Positions 28,501-42,631 of a stretch of DNA of 64,000 bases are shown one piece after another (positions within the stretch are counted from its first letter, which is position 1; the number at the start of each line of letters is the position of its first letter). A model generated the notes under the pieces. That model saw nothing but the letters and a program-made list of their open reading frames with translations, had not been told where the DNA came from and made no database searches. Source of the stretch: Sinohyriopsis cumingii (Eukaryota; Mollusca; Bivalvia; Unionida; Unionidae); assembly GCA_028554795.2 (NCBI GenBank), contig CM068831.1:67245982-67309981 (forward strand), read 5' to 3'. The translations under genes and the position numbers were made by a program.

Positions 28501-28850
28501 GGTGGTGGTGGTGGTGTGTGAGTGTGTGTTTGTGTGTCATTATAGATGACAAAACGTTGGTCTCCACAAGTAGTTTCAAAACGAATACGTTCTTGTTGAA
28601 AGAAGTTTAAATATGGACAGTAAATCAAGATGAGAATGGCGAAGGTGAAAACATATTGATTTATTTCACATATCCTGATTTTTTTAAATAGTGTGATCAT
28701 ATATTTGGCATTATAACGCCTCTTGAAAAAGAAAGAAACTGCATAGGTCACCATTCTTGAAATGAACATAGAGCAAGCACAATTAGTAAAATGGTAAATG
28801 AAAGCATATCGAATGTAATCCAAAACACAAGTCGGTATTTTTTAAATTCT
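25600..28850. repeat. Duplicated block C, copy 1
   Basis: The two ends match block C copy 2 (43900-47330): GGGTTGGCGCTT at 25640 and 43911, CCTGCAGGATCCCGCCTGTC at about 26991 against its counterpart at 45472, and GGGACGTGTGTGAA at about 27890 and 46380. The centre (about 25670-26820) is replaced in copy 2 by a LINE. No gene was recognised; the minus ORF at 28470-28823 is a microsatellite-driven artefact. Confidence 0.75.
28493..28516. repeat. (GTG)n trinucleotide repeat
   Basis: About eight GTG units running into a short TG tract; absent at the equivalent place in block C copy 2 (about 46965). Confidence 0.9.
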
Positions 28851-30479
28851 GCTGCATATCATTGAATTAATTCGTTTCATTCTGAAAATCAATATTTTGG
28901 TAACAAAAATGCAAATAATACCAATTTAATTTCTTACTGACATCTTTTTGTGTAATGACGTCTTTGTAGTCTGAAGGAAACACTGTTTATTTTTAATCGC
29001 TTTAGGGCATATTAGAGACAGACTTAGTAAAGATCGAAAAATGTATAGAAGGACGAGGTCTTTTATAAATTTAAATAGTAAGAACTGACATAGACCATTT
29101 AAGGAACTACGGATTGAAAAGGAAATAAACTTCAACAAGAACAACAATAAGTCGACACTATCACGCTTCCATTAAGATTGAACCACTTTTCTTACTAATA
29201 CAAATAAAAGATAAACACTGACTCATCTTCAGTTCAAACAGATAACATGTGGCCACTTTAATTTTTGTTGTTGCATACGTATAGGAATATTACGAGTCCA
29301 CGTTCAAAACAGTATGTCCATACCTCAACCACAAGTCAGAAGCCACACCCCAAAAAAGAAAATGCTGGTCTACTTTCTGTATAACTTTGTAAAAAACAAA
29401 GAATACTACCACCATGGAGGAAGACATTCAGTACAAAATAATCAAAATATCACCATGTCCAATACGTCACTACGTGACTACTTTACTTGCTAGTGTATTA
29501 ATGAACTCCCTAAAATAACCATTTCCCTGACATTCTTTGTGCAACAATTTACTTATTGCTAATTAAATGAGAACAGTATGCAAGACATCAGGACATGATT
29601 ATAACAAGTTGACAATACATTACTAATGTAAGCATTATTGAACTGAATACGTACTGAGAGACACCAGAATCACAGAGCTGTAGAAACAGATTTACAAGAA
29701 CAGAAGAAAGATTTTTATAAGCTTAAGACGTGTTTAACAGAGATTCGATACTCTATCTACTACTAAGTCATTCAATCGACTTGACATTGAGACAGCTGAT
29801 TCGCATAATGTTCAATGATACGTATATATCCCATGGAATTCGGATAAACAGAGGAAAATATTATTGGAAAGCGACTAGCAGAAAATAAAAGCAAAATATA
29901 AAAAAATTAAAAATAACAACAAAAGGAAAAAGGTGTCTCTTTTAATGTTAACTTCAATACAAAATCAAAAGATGAAAGAAGATGAATAATTACAATACAT
30001 TATTTAATGGCCTGGACAAACAACATCTTAGCAAACATTACACTTTGCAAAGTTTTCAGCAGCAAATTAAAAACGAAAAAATATAGCCATAAACCTGACG
30101 AAGCTGAACGAATAAATGGCTAGATCTATAGAAACAACATTCGGTCTATCCATTCATTTTTAGACTGGATTCATGTAGTCAAAATGAAAAAGCTTGTCAC
30201 ATTCAAACAATTAACAGCACATTAAAAGCCACCAAAGTAAAACACACATATGATTTGGTTATCTACGTTAATTATCGAATTATCAGTGATATAAGAGAGA
30301 AAGACTTAATCTTTCGATGTAACTTACTTTTGTGACATTTGTAACTGTTTCGACATATCCGACCATCAAGCAAGTCTGATTCAGCAAATCATCACATCAG
30401 GTTAACACTTTTATCAAGGAAATAAGCGGAAATAACTTCAAAGAGACGCCATCTGTGATCAACTTTATTGTCTTTTCTT

Positions 30480-32170
30480 AACAACTGCTGTAATTATTCC
30501 GGCCTTGTCCCTATTGCCACTGACCAGCAAATGGGACCGAGACTCGCATACATCTCCCTTTACATACATATACATAGGAGTACTTACACGGTTGAATACA
30601 ACACTTGGAATAGGCAGCCATACTTTGGAGACATGCCAACCAGAACAGTGTTCTTAGTAACCATTCTATTTGCAGGTGGAACTCTAACAGATTTCTTTCT
30701 TGTTTTCATACCTCATGTGCATCCCAGTGATACATCTTTCCACATCTGTCTCCAGCTCAAGTAAAGTTTGCAGGGCGCATCAGGATATTCTTTGAAACGT
30801 TACAGAGCGTTGGATTGCTGACTATTTATGTGACAGTGTATGCCACACTCCAAAGCTGGAGCCTATAGTGTGTTAGAGGTGAATTTGGCCCAAGTCTTGA
30901 ACATTGAGCCAGTACAGGTAATCTAAGTGCTTGTTTACAAGATCAAAATAAAACTATTTATATGCCTGAATATTCTGATAGATCCTTCATTTCTGCGACG
31001 TTGTATGTTTCATGCACTGGCTAGGATTCATGTTTATGTGACACAAGAAAATGCGGATATGTTTTCAAACATACTTCTGGAAATTGCATGCATCTGCTGT
31101 ATATGCACATTTTTAAATACATTTAAGAAATGTATTGGTCACACCATATCTAGATAAACAGAGGCAATATATGTTAATGTCAGCTAATTCGTTTTTACCT
31201 AATGAAAGAAGCAAAGAAAAGAATAGTCATGGAGAAAATGGGACTTGCTAGGTTGATTGACAATCGGCAGAACTTTAAAGTGGATGTGAAAGCTAATATC
31301 ACATATAAGCATGTCCAGATAGAAATGAAACAGGGCCTTGGACCTATTGCCACTGACCAGCAAATGGGACCGAGACTCGCATGCATCTCCCTTCAAATAC
31401 ATGTACGTAGGAGTACTTCCTGTGGGCCGAATCCAACACATGCAATAGGCAGCCATACCTTGGAGACATGCCAACCAGAACAGTGTTCTCAGTAACCATT
31501 ATATTTGCAGGTGGAACTCTAACACATTTCTTTCTTGTTTTCATACCTCATGTGCATCCCAGTGATGCATCTTTCCGCATCTATGTCCAGATCAAGTAAA
31601 GTTTGCAGGGCGCATCAGGATACTCTTTGAAACGTTACAGAGCGTTGGATTGCTGGTTATGTATGTGACAGTGTATGCCACAGTCCAAAGCTGGAGCCTA
31701 CAGTGTGTTAGAGTTGAATTTGGGTCAAGTCTTGAACATTGAGCCAGTGCAGGTAATCTAAGTGCTTGTTTACAAACTAAAACTAAAACTATTTATATGC
31801 CAGAATATTCTGATATATCAAACATTTTTGCGACGTATATTTCATGCACTGGCTAAGATTCATGTTTATGTGACACAAGAAAATGAGGATATGTTTTCAA
31901 ATTTACTTCTGGAAATTGCATGCATTTGCTGTATATGCAAATAGTTTGAAATACATTTAAGAAACGTGCTGGTCACACCATATCTAGATAAACAGAGGAA
32001 ATATATGTTAATGTTGCTCAGCTAATTCGTTTTTGCCAAATCAAAGAAGCAAAGAAAAGAACAGTCAAGGAGAAAATGGGACTTGCTAGATTGATTGACA
32101 ATCTTCCGAACTATGAAGTGGAGGTGGAAGCTAATATCACATATAAGCATGTCCAAATAGAAATGAAACA
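30480..32170. repeat. Local tandem duplication of about 0.83 kb in U4
   Basis: A block starting TTGCCACTGACCAGCAAATG occurs at about 30510 and again at about 31345. The following landmarks (GTGGAACTCTAACA, TGTGCATCCCAGTGAT, TTACAGAGCGTTGGATTGCT, TCATGTTTATGTGACACAAG, AAGAAGCAAAGAAAAGAA) repeat at the same spacing. U1 has one copy of only the first part (about 1925-2230). Confidence 0.8.
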
Positions 32171-35100
32171 GGGAGAACCTGACCGCCACTCACTATTTTG
32201 ATGTGTGGCATGTTGCCATAGATGTGTTCATAGCACATTGTTTACTACACCTACTGATAATGGAAGAACCCTATTACTTTTACAGGGAAGAGACAAACAA
32301 AGAGCCCTACATCAAATCAGACAGAAGAATATGTCTTACTATGTTTAATTCCATGTGTAAAAAAATAAAAATTAGTTCATTGCCAGGGAACAATAATTTT
32401 AGGATCTGAGTAACCGAATTTACAGCATTTCAAAAAACGTCAATGGGTGTTTCCAACACTGATTTTAAAAAATTGTATAAGTACTTGAAATTCTTTTAAC
32501 TTATCAATAACATATCTGTGACAGATAAATATTTTTCTATCGGAGGAGAGCGAGAATACTGGGTTGAATACAGCTGTTACGTAAATGATGTAGTAGAGTT
32601 TGTGATTGACATATTTGATTCGGAGCAATGTCTCTTCCTCCTTGTTTGATTCAGAGCAATGTCTCTATTCTACGTTGATAAGATTTACGTATATTCAAAA
32701 TGTAAATATTTTAGGTATTTTTTCTGCAAAATAACCTACACAATATCTGGGGAAAATGCACACTAACAAAACATAATTATATGACTTTAAGAAACAGAGA
32801 AAGCAAGCTAAACCAATTTAGTAAATTTCAACAAATAATGTATTTCTCTAGAATACACAGGGAATTTAATGTTGTGAATTAAAATCCAAATAATTTTAAC
32901 CTTTCTATCATAAGTCCAATAGTATAGAGTGCTTTGAATGAATTCCAGGTTTTTAATGTGCTTAAGGATCAATGGTGTTTAATGATCTGATATGTCAGCA
33001 GTCTTGATGTATCACAATGATATAAACTAGAAAATCTTTGAATGAATTCACAGTAATCCAATATAATGGTTTAGCCTAAAATGTCAGTGAGCACTTAGCA
33101 ATTCCAATGAATAATATAATTAAATAATTCCTTTCAAATTATATCTCATACAAATAACAATAATCGTACAAGACTGAAGCTAAAATAGCAAAGACCAATT
33201 TGTTTACTTCAGAACCCTTTATAAAAGTATAAAACGCAATAAGATGTCAAGGATGATGATTATTTTCAATGGAAATTTCCATCAAATTCGTAAATATATT
33301 CATGTCTATTCGATTAAGCTTAAACAACTAACGAGACCAAATAAAATTTCCAACGAGAAAATCAGAGTACTGAACTCAAATCTAACTAAACATTTTGTTT
33401 TACAAATGAATATTATATAAAGGTAAAATCTACAATACTGGACATGTGCTATTTATATAATGTGTTGCATACAAATGACAGTAGCAATATACAGTCATGG
33501 ACAAAAATTAAATACACAGTATAGATATACATAATATGAACCCATATCTTACTTGCTAATCACAGTGTACGTGTAAACCCCTAATTTCACGTGCTCTTTG
33601 TTTCTCGGGCATTAGTGTATCGATTAAACCATAACAAGTATGATCACTGCCTTTTGTTTCTCGGGTATTAGTGTATCGATTAAACCATGACAAGTGTGAT
33701 CACTATGAGTAGACTCATACAAAGGAAAAGGACCGTCCAGATTGTTAAATATAGTTAGCGACGAAACGTTCCTTTTTCAATCGTTCACTCAAGTAGTCAA
33801 GTGTTTAGTTTTTACCGGTTTTCCATTTATTCTTTATTTCCTTCATGCCTTACTTATTTCTTCAGCATAATGATCAAATAACTTGAATCTAAGTTGTTTT
33901 TATTTTAAAATGCGAAATCTTTACTTATTGATTTTCCTGCAGTAATTGCTACTGAGGCTATATGCTTCATTCAACAGAAACAATCTTTGGTAATGCTCCT
34001 ATTATCACATGCTGATTCAAGACCTTCTCTTTTGTTTTACTCTCAAATGAATAAAACAGAGTTCTCTTACATAGTTTCTTCATTTGTTTCTTTTAACGCT
34101 GTAAATTTAAGGCAATGATCTCTGCCTAATGTCATTTTCGAGTGGCAGTGTTGTATGATTTCGACGGTCCAATTGATAAAATCAAAGCCAAAATTATTTA
34201 AATTGTCAATTCTCAAATTGACAAATATTGTGAACGATCTTTGCTTTATTTTTTTAATGACGATTCTCCTTCATCTATACGGTATAAGATGTATTCAGCA
34301 CATCATACAGGAGCATAAATAGATCCATAAAATGCAGCTAATTAATTTATATATTTCTTTGTTTAGTGTTATTCAGCTACAAAATTATCATTTAACGCAT
34401 GTTTCAGTTGAAATACATTATCTCGTCTACAAATTGGAAATGTACATTTAATTAAATCAGTTGATATAATTTAGCTGGTATACTAGTGGCAAAGAATGCA
34501 ATACAAAATTCGTAGAGCTATTTCAAAATAGTGTTATTTTCATTTTGCATAACATTCTTGTTTGATTTTGACAACTAAGTTTTCAAATTCACCCGTTTTT
34601 ATTTATAATGTAATACTTTTTCCGTCTTTTATTCTATTTTGAATATCTCTTTTTCCTTTCTGTTGCCTTTAATTGCATTAAAGCTAGCACTTAATGCATA
34701 CGTCTGTTAACCACTTGTGTCTTGAGTGAACCTGTATCTACAATAAACCTTCCTTACAAATAATTTAAATGTTTCCGAAAACACTGGCGAATTTTGGGTT
34801 TAAAAATGTTGGGTCCTAAAAATGATTTTTCTAAATCTGCATTTTCTAGATATTCCAGATTATTTGGTATCATTGTAGAGCTACATGTGTCTACCTTTCT
34901 ATAATACCATCCACTATAGTGTATCATTCTACTGTTGTTTATTTCGTCAATACTATCATGCACCACGCTGATTTCAAGACACAACATCCCAATCATTTGC
35001 ACACGGCTTTGACTGCATAGTTTTTGTTTTGTACTATTCTTTGAATCTAACATCTTATATCGTTCGGATTTCATCAATCCAGTCTAAAATGAATGGACAG

Positions 35101-38039
35101 TTTGCATGTCAATTTCTTAGATCGTAGCATGAATTCATTCACTTCTATTTCTTTAACTGCTGCCTGGAAATTGTCCTGTTGTTTGTGTTTGTTACGGTGT
35201 TGTTTGTAAAATGCCACTAACGCAAATGCTGAAATAATTCATATTTTTTCCATAACTTGATTCTTTTGTTCAAGTTGAGATTAAAAGGGTCAGAATTTTC
35301 TGATACTTTGGAATTCTTTTTTTTAAAAAATATTTCGTCGACAAGAACATATATATCTGTTAATCTTCGATTCCAAGGGTTATATATCAACGAAGGTAAA
35401 AAGAATCTTCTGAATTTATCTTGTCTATCCAGTGACTTGAAAAGTAGTCGATAAAGTTCTAAATTTCTATCTAGACACATCAACAGCTTCTAAAATTGTT
35501 CTGCTCTGGTGGATCTCTTTCTAAAGCCATGGAATTGTGGCGGCTTCTCTTGTCATTCTATTAAATAATGAATATTAGTAATTCATTGTCCACTTGTACC
35601 CTTCATCTATTGATGTCTTTTAAATCGTTTACTCTAAACTAGTAGTAAGTAAAGTAATCAAGTAGTAAATTCAAGGGCATGGTTTTTTGGGGTGTGTTTG
35701 TTATTGCAGTTGAAAGTGAGGTAATCATATTGTGAGGTAAAGGACGATCTGATTTGTTTCTTTATTTTACCCTAAGAAATACGCAATGTGGTTCTTTTGT
35801 ACGGTAAATTAAATTGTGGTGGCTTTGCTTTGTTTATGATACAGTAGTGAGGAAGGTAGTCAGCTATTATTTGTGGGGATTTGCTGGGTACGATGTGGAT
35901 GGATAGGGGTATTTTTTTAATATAAAAATCAAGTGACTCATTTGGGTAATGTGCAGTAGAATTAAACAAATTAAACTAAAATAACAGGACTGTGTTTTCA
36001 CGGTATCATTTATGATTCTAATAATTAAGTTGATCCATGTCTATTTCTAGCACGGTGACCATCGTAGCTCCTTTAGAATTATAAAATTTATGCCACTCGA
36101 ACAATTGCTTCCAAATAAGTTTTAAAATCTATATAGCAGAAATAAAATAATCATTTGCACACTCGTTTCCTCCAGAATCAGCTGTAATTTAATCCTATGT
36201 AAATTCATATGCTACACTTATGCCTACACTGAAGAAACTATTTCTGTCAGCAACATCATTGTCACTTTGACCTACGTTTCATTATAAAACATCTTTCAAC
36301 ATGTAACTTATCTGATTACCTTACATAAAATTTCCATGATAACAGGACCTGTAACGAGAACTCTACATGAAATACATGTAGACCAACGTTATATTCCCGA
36401 TAACGCCACACGCACACGACCTGAAGTGGCATTAGTGTTTAGTATTATTTCGACACTCACCCCATCAAGAAAAATTAAAAGGTACGCCCCATGCACTTGT
36501 GATATTCTCCACTGAGCGAGGAAGTCAAAATCAACGAGGTTCCCAAACGTTCACAATTTCTGCATATGCTGATGATAAAATCTGAATAACAGAGCGAAAC
36601 ATATTTTTTTATTTGGCATCTGCAAAAGAACACATAGCCAATACAATACATGATTCATACACAATGCACTGTTGCATAAATGCCTGAATATACGAATAAA
36701 TAATGGCTATACAAATGTGCGCATAAATCCTCGGAGATGGACAGACAGAAATAGAACTCTACAGCGAGAGACGATAATCTAAGTTGGAATGCATTATCAG
36801 CATATTTATCTAGGTGTTTTAGAGTTCTGAAATCTTCATTTTTGTGTAATTGAAGTAATTGGTACATACCTGGTTTCTGCCAGTAATAAGGATCAAAATA
36901 AATTAAAATGAAATATGTATTTTAGTCTCTGGTTACAAAACAATAAAAGGCAAGATATATGGACTGAATTAGGATATTACCAGATCTTCAAGACCGTGAA
37001 GTTAATAAAATAGTTCTCACACTGAAACCCCAATTTTTACAATTCTTTCTTTTAAAATCTTTAAGCATTAACTGCTATATTTTTTAACAATTTAATTATT
37101 TGTGTTTAGCAATCTGAATCGTTCTTAAAGATACGCACATATATAGTTGAATAAAGAGTATGTAGTCCAAACTATCCATTTTCAAGCATAACGTTGGCAG
37201 GATGTATAACATTTAGTATCTACATGCACTTTTTTTATGTACTTGTCCTACACTATATGCTTTCGAAACCTATACACCCATAAGACAATATTGGAGATTC
37301 AAATTAATCAAATAAATGAACCATTATATTCACCAAACATTCTAGAATGTTAGTATTATTCAGAAGTAATGTTTTCTATGTACCCGTCATATACTATCTG
37401 TTTTCAAAAAACCCTTATATCACAGTCATAAGACAATATTGGAGATGTGAATTTTCAAATAAATGAACTATATATTTACCAGACATTCTAGAATTTTAGC
37501 ATTATTCAGAAGTAATGTGGCGCACACCTCTGCTCTTGCAAAGTCTGATTGTATGCCCTGAAGTCGGAGAGGCATTGATCATTATTCAAAATGTAATAAC
37601 AAAACCAGTAGCTTCATGTTTGTAATTATTTCCTCTGATAGTACTGTTCACGTGTCACACATACAAAAACCACTCACATCGTATCGATCAAATCAGTTGC
37701 TACAACTCTGTAAACTAAATCAACTTAAAAATCATGTAATGATCTCATTTCCTTTCCAATTTGTACAGTAACTTTGTATTGGGGACTTTATTTATCTCTA
37801 ATCACCTACCGTTGCTTAATTGTCAAACAACCACAGAGATACTGTTCGTGTCAGCAGTGTATTCCATATCAGAGTGAGCCATATATCCAATTATACTATT
37901 CTTGCTGTACAAGCAATAGTTAATTTTAGGTAACCAAAGAAACATGCAGAAAGTCTTTTATGCACTCAGCTATGGGGGTCCTATGACAAATTTCGGTTGC
38001 CCAGATAAATTCATCGTGATAATTCGGTAATCCTATCAT

Positions 38040-39110
38040 GGCATGCACGCTCGTGTCATAGACGAGGAATAGTCATCTGAATCATTCCATGTCACCAATG
38101 TAGTCAAGGAAGGTTGTGAGTTGGCAACAATCTTCTTGAGTATGACGTTCTCTGCTATGCTTACTTATGCTTCCTGTGACCATGACAGTGGGATTGTATC
38201 CGATACCTCAATGATGGCAAGATCTTGAATCTATGGAGAGTGCAAGCGAAGGCTAAGACATAAAATTACTGTTCGTGGTCAACTCTTTGCCGACGACTGT
38301 TACCGGAATGCGTGATCTGAGTCTATGTATCGTTTGTTGTCAACTTGTAATTATTGCAATTATTATATTGTTTGGTTCGTGCTGTGAGTGATGCAGACCT
38401 AAACTGATAAGGAAAGGTGGTGGTTTTATGTTACAGTCCTAATCAATGATAAAACCAACACCAGAAATGCTAAAGCAAGTGTGGGCTTTTGCAGACTACG
38501 AGCAAACGTGTGGGAGAGAATTGTACAAAGAAGCTGAAGGTCTACAAAGCCGCTGTGTTGCCAATCCTGTTATATGTTTCCTACAACGCTATGTTAAGAA
38601 GCTTAATGATTTTCACATTGGCTGCTGTGGAAACTGATTAGGATACGATGGCAGGACATGGTTTCAGAAACTGAGCCTCTCACAAGGGCAAACATTCCAA
38701 GTATTCACATTCTACATTCTGCTGATGACATCACAGTGAAGACTGACAGGACCCATCGTCAGGATGGTAGAATGTCAGAAGAGCGACTACTTAAGAAGCA
38801 TTTTTACGTTGAGCTGAAGCAGGGGAAGTGATCTCAGGGTGGTCAAAAGAAACGCTTCATAGAAGCCGTAAAGACATCTTTGAAGCACTTCATCTCTGAC
38901 CACGAGCCTTGGGATGATCTCGCACAGGATCCCTCCCCTCGCGCAGTTTCATCCTTATTAGTGCTAAGGACGTTGAACAGATGACAATCGAAGAGGCATG
39001 AAAGTAGCGCCAGCAATGTAAATCTGGGAACTGCAGCACGTCCTGCATTGATCAATCTATCCGAACCTGCACATGCTTCCAAGTGTGACACAGTCTGTAA
39101 ATAGCACACA
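38040..39110 (+). mobile_element. Non-LTR retrotransposon RT remnant in U4
   Basis: Paralogue of the remnants at 6960 and 15715. It includes the decayed VKQG-like region at about 38100, an ILNLWRVQAKAK-like stretch at about 38224, and the post-RT region (about 38640-38790). It is broken throughout. Confidence 0.72.
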
Positions 39111-41737
39111 TTGACCTGATCTCACGTATTCACAGACTTCTAACCAGTTACTGATATCTTAGTCATCTTCGAAATCAGAGGATGCACAGCAAGTTAACTT
39201 ATCAAATGGGAAATGTATAACTTACCACTGCACATGAAAACTGCAAAAAGCATAAGTGACTCGTTATTGCTACTTTATAAGTAATAATTGGCCTCGCAAC
39301 CATTTGTAAAAGCAACCTGAATTGAAACCAATAAGGTTAATTGTTTCTTTCACTATATTCAGCACAACGTACTCTTGGGATAATACAGGAATTTTCCATT
39401 CAGTAATACACCTTGGTACAAATTAAATTTGACCTAGGTTTGTCTTCGCATAAAGGTGTTTGAAGGCTAGTTATATCACACAATCATTACTTATTACATG
39501 TTGTTCAAATTGTGGACGGTATCAAATCATCAATTTACCACACATTTGAAAAATGTGTTCATTCTTTATTTGTAGCTTCTTCTTGCAATCTTTTCTTTTT
39601 TGTTCCTCCTTAAATTTCAGAATAAGCCATAGATTTTGATGTCTAACAAATCAACATTCCTGCAATAAAAAGAAAGGCTTTTAAGGGAAGGTATGCAATC
39701 CATAGGCTCTCAGTAAGACATGAAGTGAACACTTAAGATAATGTAAAAAATTTCCTTAAACGGACAAAGTAACATAATATTATTGTGACGTTCTAGAATG
39801 GTGTAGTTTTGAGGAATATGGAAAAGTAATATTATACGGAAGATAAGTCCATATCATATTTGGTTATACATACATGGGACTAAACTTCTCTCGTACACTT
39901 ATTTGGAAAAAAGTAAAGGAAGAATCCCCATTACATGCAAAGTGTCCACAAACATGGATTAAGTTGTACAATACAGTAGGCATATTTGAACTGTTATTAA
40001 TATGATCACATTCGTATTAATGATGCCGCTGATATTTGGCTACAATATTCATAAGCAATTGAAAACGTAAATGGTAAGAGTTTTACTAGATATGGAATTT
40101 TCCTAGAAAACACGCATACTCCCTGCTGCCACAAGGAGAATACTGACCAAGTACGTCTTTATTTTACCTATTACTATAAATTAATACTGGGTTATCCTGG
40201 ATGGTAATTGTTATCCATGACAATGTTATAAACACTGAAAATAAATGGATGAACCAGGTAAGTCAAAATGTGTTACAAATTTTAACAGCATACACTTCCC
40301 ATATGGTTTGGGTTATAATAGGTACGTATAGGATGTAGGTGATGGCAAAGTTATCCTATTTTACCTATTACTGTAAATGTATTATTTACCATCTGAAACT
40401 ATCATAAAGACAATTTAATGCAGAAATGGAATTCAACCGTAATCAAATGACATAAAGCATCCCAATACAGTTGCATTACACGTAGCAATTGAGTAACCAA
40501 CGCATCTCTTAATAGCTTTAGAGTGGCGTATATATTGAGCATTGTGTGAGTGTGACACAAAGGCAAATATCATGTTTCACAATGTTCATTTTATTCAGAT
40601 CGTGAAAACGGATTCTCCACAGGGATTTTCTCAAACGAATTCAGGCGTAATATCTCAACTTGCACCATATGTCATTTCAGCATCCCAGAGAAGAGCTTCA
40701 ATGAAAATATCATTCACTAATTAGTACTTTTCACACCATATTTCTTTCACCCGTATGTGATATATATTTGATATTTTTCCAATGTCGTCTTGAAAAGTAT
40801 TTCTACTATGGATTCTTCATTTTTTCCCTTTTTTCATTTTACTGTTACAATTGTGATTGTTGAACCACTGTTATGCAAGTGTAGGTTTATGCTCCTCATT
40901 TCCAAATATCCCTTTTCATGGACATTGCAATAGATAGCATCTGCAGCAGTAGGTATACAAACGAAATATTAACAGCCGTTGTCATTGATAACTTATTTTC
41001 ACTTCTAGTGAATGGAGAGCAAAGTGACCATTATTTTTCTTTGGTTTTCAACGATTGCAATACCTCAGTAACAATGCATGTCAAAAATGATGTATACGAG
41101 ACAAAACTATAAGAGTGTTCACCAGCAGCAGAAGGAGCTTTTCACTATTCACGTTTCGTTTTGATTATATTATTAGCCCAAAGTTGATGATATTACGTGT
41201 CCAAATAAGGCAGAAAAGAATGAGGCGACAGGATGTATTTCAAAACCTAGTTAACATTTTTTAATCATTATTAGTGATTTAGTACGGAACTTAATATTAT
41301 ACAGCAAACAAAATGTCATCCAAAGTAGTTTATGAAGGCCAAGAGATAGTACAGATAGCTCTGTAGGTTTCGTTTCTACGAAAATATGAAATTATTAGTT
41401 CTGGTGTATATTGAACTAGCTTTTAGCTCCAGTGTTTAGTTATGTTATTTCTGTATGCCAGAACTTAATTTCCTATTTGAGTATCACTATATTCATAGTG
41501 AGGTTAATTTGTGCAACTCACTGTGTTAGTTGGGCTGCAATTCGCCTCATTGGAGAAAAAATACTTTCTCGTCTAGAAAAATAGTTATCTTTTATGCTGA
41601 CAAAGTCTATTCGGATGAATCTATAGTGGATTGTTTACATCCGTCTTATCATTCTTACCCAATGAAATCAATGCGTCGAACTGGATAATTATTATTCAAG
41701 CAACACCCCCTTTTTATGTATTCCCACTTATGTTTCT

Positions 41738-41744
41738 TATAAAT
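41738..41744 (+). promoter_or_regulatory. TATA box of intact FReD gene
   Basis: TATAAAT 92 bp before the ATG, conserved in copy 1 (10490) and destroyed in the two coding-less copies (21712 and 52112). Confidence 0.55.
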
Positions 41745-41829
41745 ATGGACAGCCCTCTTAAACATTTCCACATCCAGCTATACGCTAGAAAATCCTTAAC
41801 TGAAAATGTTTTGTTCAGTGTTCTTTACC

Positions 41830-42594
41830 ATGACAATGGTTCGCTTGTTCTTCGCTTTCCTGGCGTTCTCTAAATTGCTTACAAGCGGACATCCTCAAAT
41901 TAATTGTGGAAACGTCACTTCATCTACATGCCAAAATGTCTGTTTTGGAAAACCAATTGACTGCCAGGTCATTTACCAAATGGGTTTTACAAAGACTGGA
42001 GGCTACATTATTTATCCCAAAGGACATCCTAATGGTATCTACGTTCGATGTGACATGCGTACAGCCGGTGGAAGATGGACTGTCATTCAGAGAAGAATCA
42101 GCGGAGATGTTGATTTCTTTCGTGAGTGGATTGATTATAAAGAGGGTTTTGGTGATCCAAATGGAAACATGTGGCTCGGAAATGACAATATACATGACCT
42201 CACGGCTCAGGCCGATTACCAGCTGCATATAAACTTGGCTGTTTCAAATACAAATACCAGCTTTGCCATGTATGATACTTTCTCGGTTGGAGACGAAAGT
42301 AGTGGATATCGTCTCATCGTAAAAGGCTACAGTGGAACAGCAGGCGACTCTTTCTCTTATCATTCTGATATGAAATTCACCACCAAGGATTGGGACAAGG
42401 ACAAAGACAATTCGTCAAATTGTGCCAGTAAATACAAAGGCGGTTGGTGGTACAATGCTTGCCATTATTCAAACTTAAATGGAATCTACGGATCCACCAA
42501 TTATGGAGAAGGAATAAATTGGCATGCATATGCCGGATATCACACATCCATGATAAATGCAGACATGAAAATAAGGAGAAAAGTTTCACAGTAA
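41830..42594 (+). CDS. Secreted fibrinogen-related domain (FReD) protein
   Basis: This is an intact single-exon gene of 254 residues from the conserved ATG (MTMVRLFF); an in-frame ATG at 41806 would add eight residues but is absent from copy 1. Residues about 1-22 form a hydrophobic signal peptide. The remainder is one fibrinogen C-terminal domain with CDMRTAGGRWTVIQRR, GFGDPNGNMWLGNDNIHDLT, a calcium-site region DWDKDKDNSSNCASKYKGGW, the CHYSNLNGIYG turn and a GINWHAYAGYHTSM tail. There is no collagen, Ig or coiled-coil region, unlike ficolins or snail FREPs, so oligomerisation would have to use the extra N-terminal cysteines. The family binds acetylated or carbohydrate ligands in innate defence; that role is inferred. 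A TATA box precedes it and AATAAA follows. Its nonsense twin is at 10583. Confidence 0.9.
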   Translation: MTMVRLFFAFLAFSKLLTSGHPQINCGNVTSSTCQNVCFGKPIDCQVIYQMGFTKTGGYIIYPKGHPNGIYVRCDMRTAGGRWTVIQRRISGDVDFFREWIDYKEGFGDPNGNMWLGNDNIHDLTAQADYQLHINLAVSNTNTSFAMYDTFSVGDESSGYRLIVKGYSGTAGDSFSYHSDMKFTTKDWDKDKDNSSNCASKYKGGWWYNACHYSNLNGIYGSTNYGEGINWHAYAGYHTSMINADMKIRRKVSQ

Positions 42595-42625
42595 GAATGA
42601 TACAAAATTATTAAGATGTCTTAGG

Positions 42626-42631
42626 AATAAA
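42626..42631 (+). terminator. Poly(A) signal AATAAA of intact FReD gene
   Basis: AATAAA 32 bp downstream of the stop codon, conserved in copy 1; a second AATAAA lies at 42964. Confidence 0.5.

Noticed and set aside
28470-28823. 117-residue minus-strand ORF
   Set aside because: Its end is translated from the (GTG)n/TG microsatellite and the ORF is not conserved in the paralogous block at about 46900-47250.
30468-31544. ORFs of about 60-98 residues sharing ATDQQMGPRLA on the plus strand and a Leu/Val-rich frame on the minus strand
   Set aside because: They are translations of the tandem repeat; frames differ between copies and none is conserved at about 1925.
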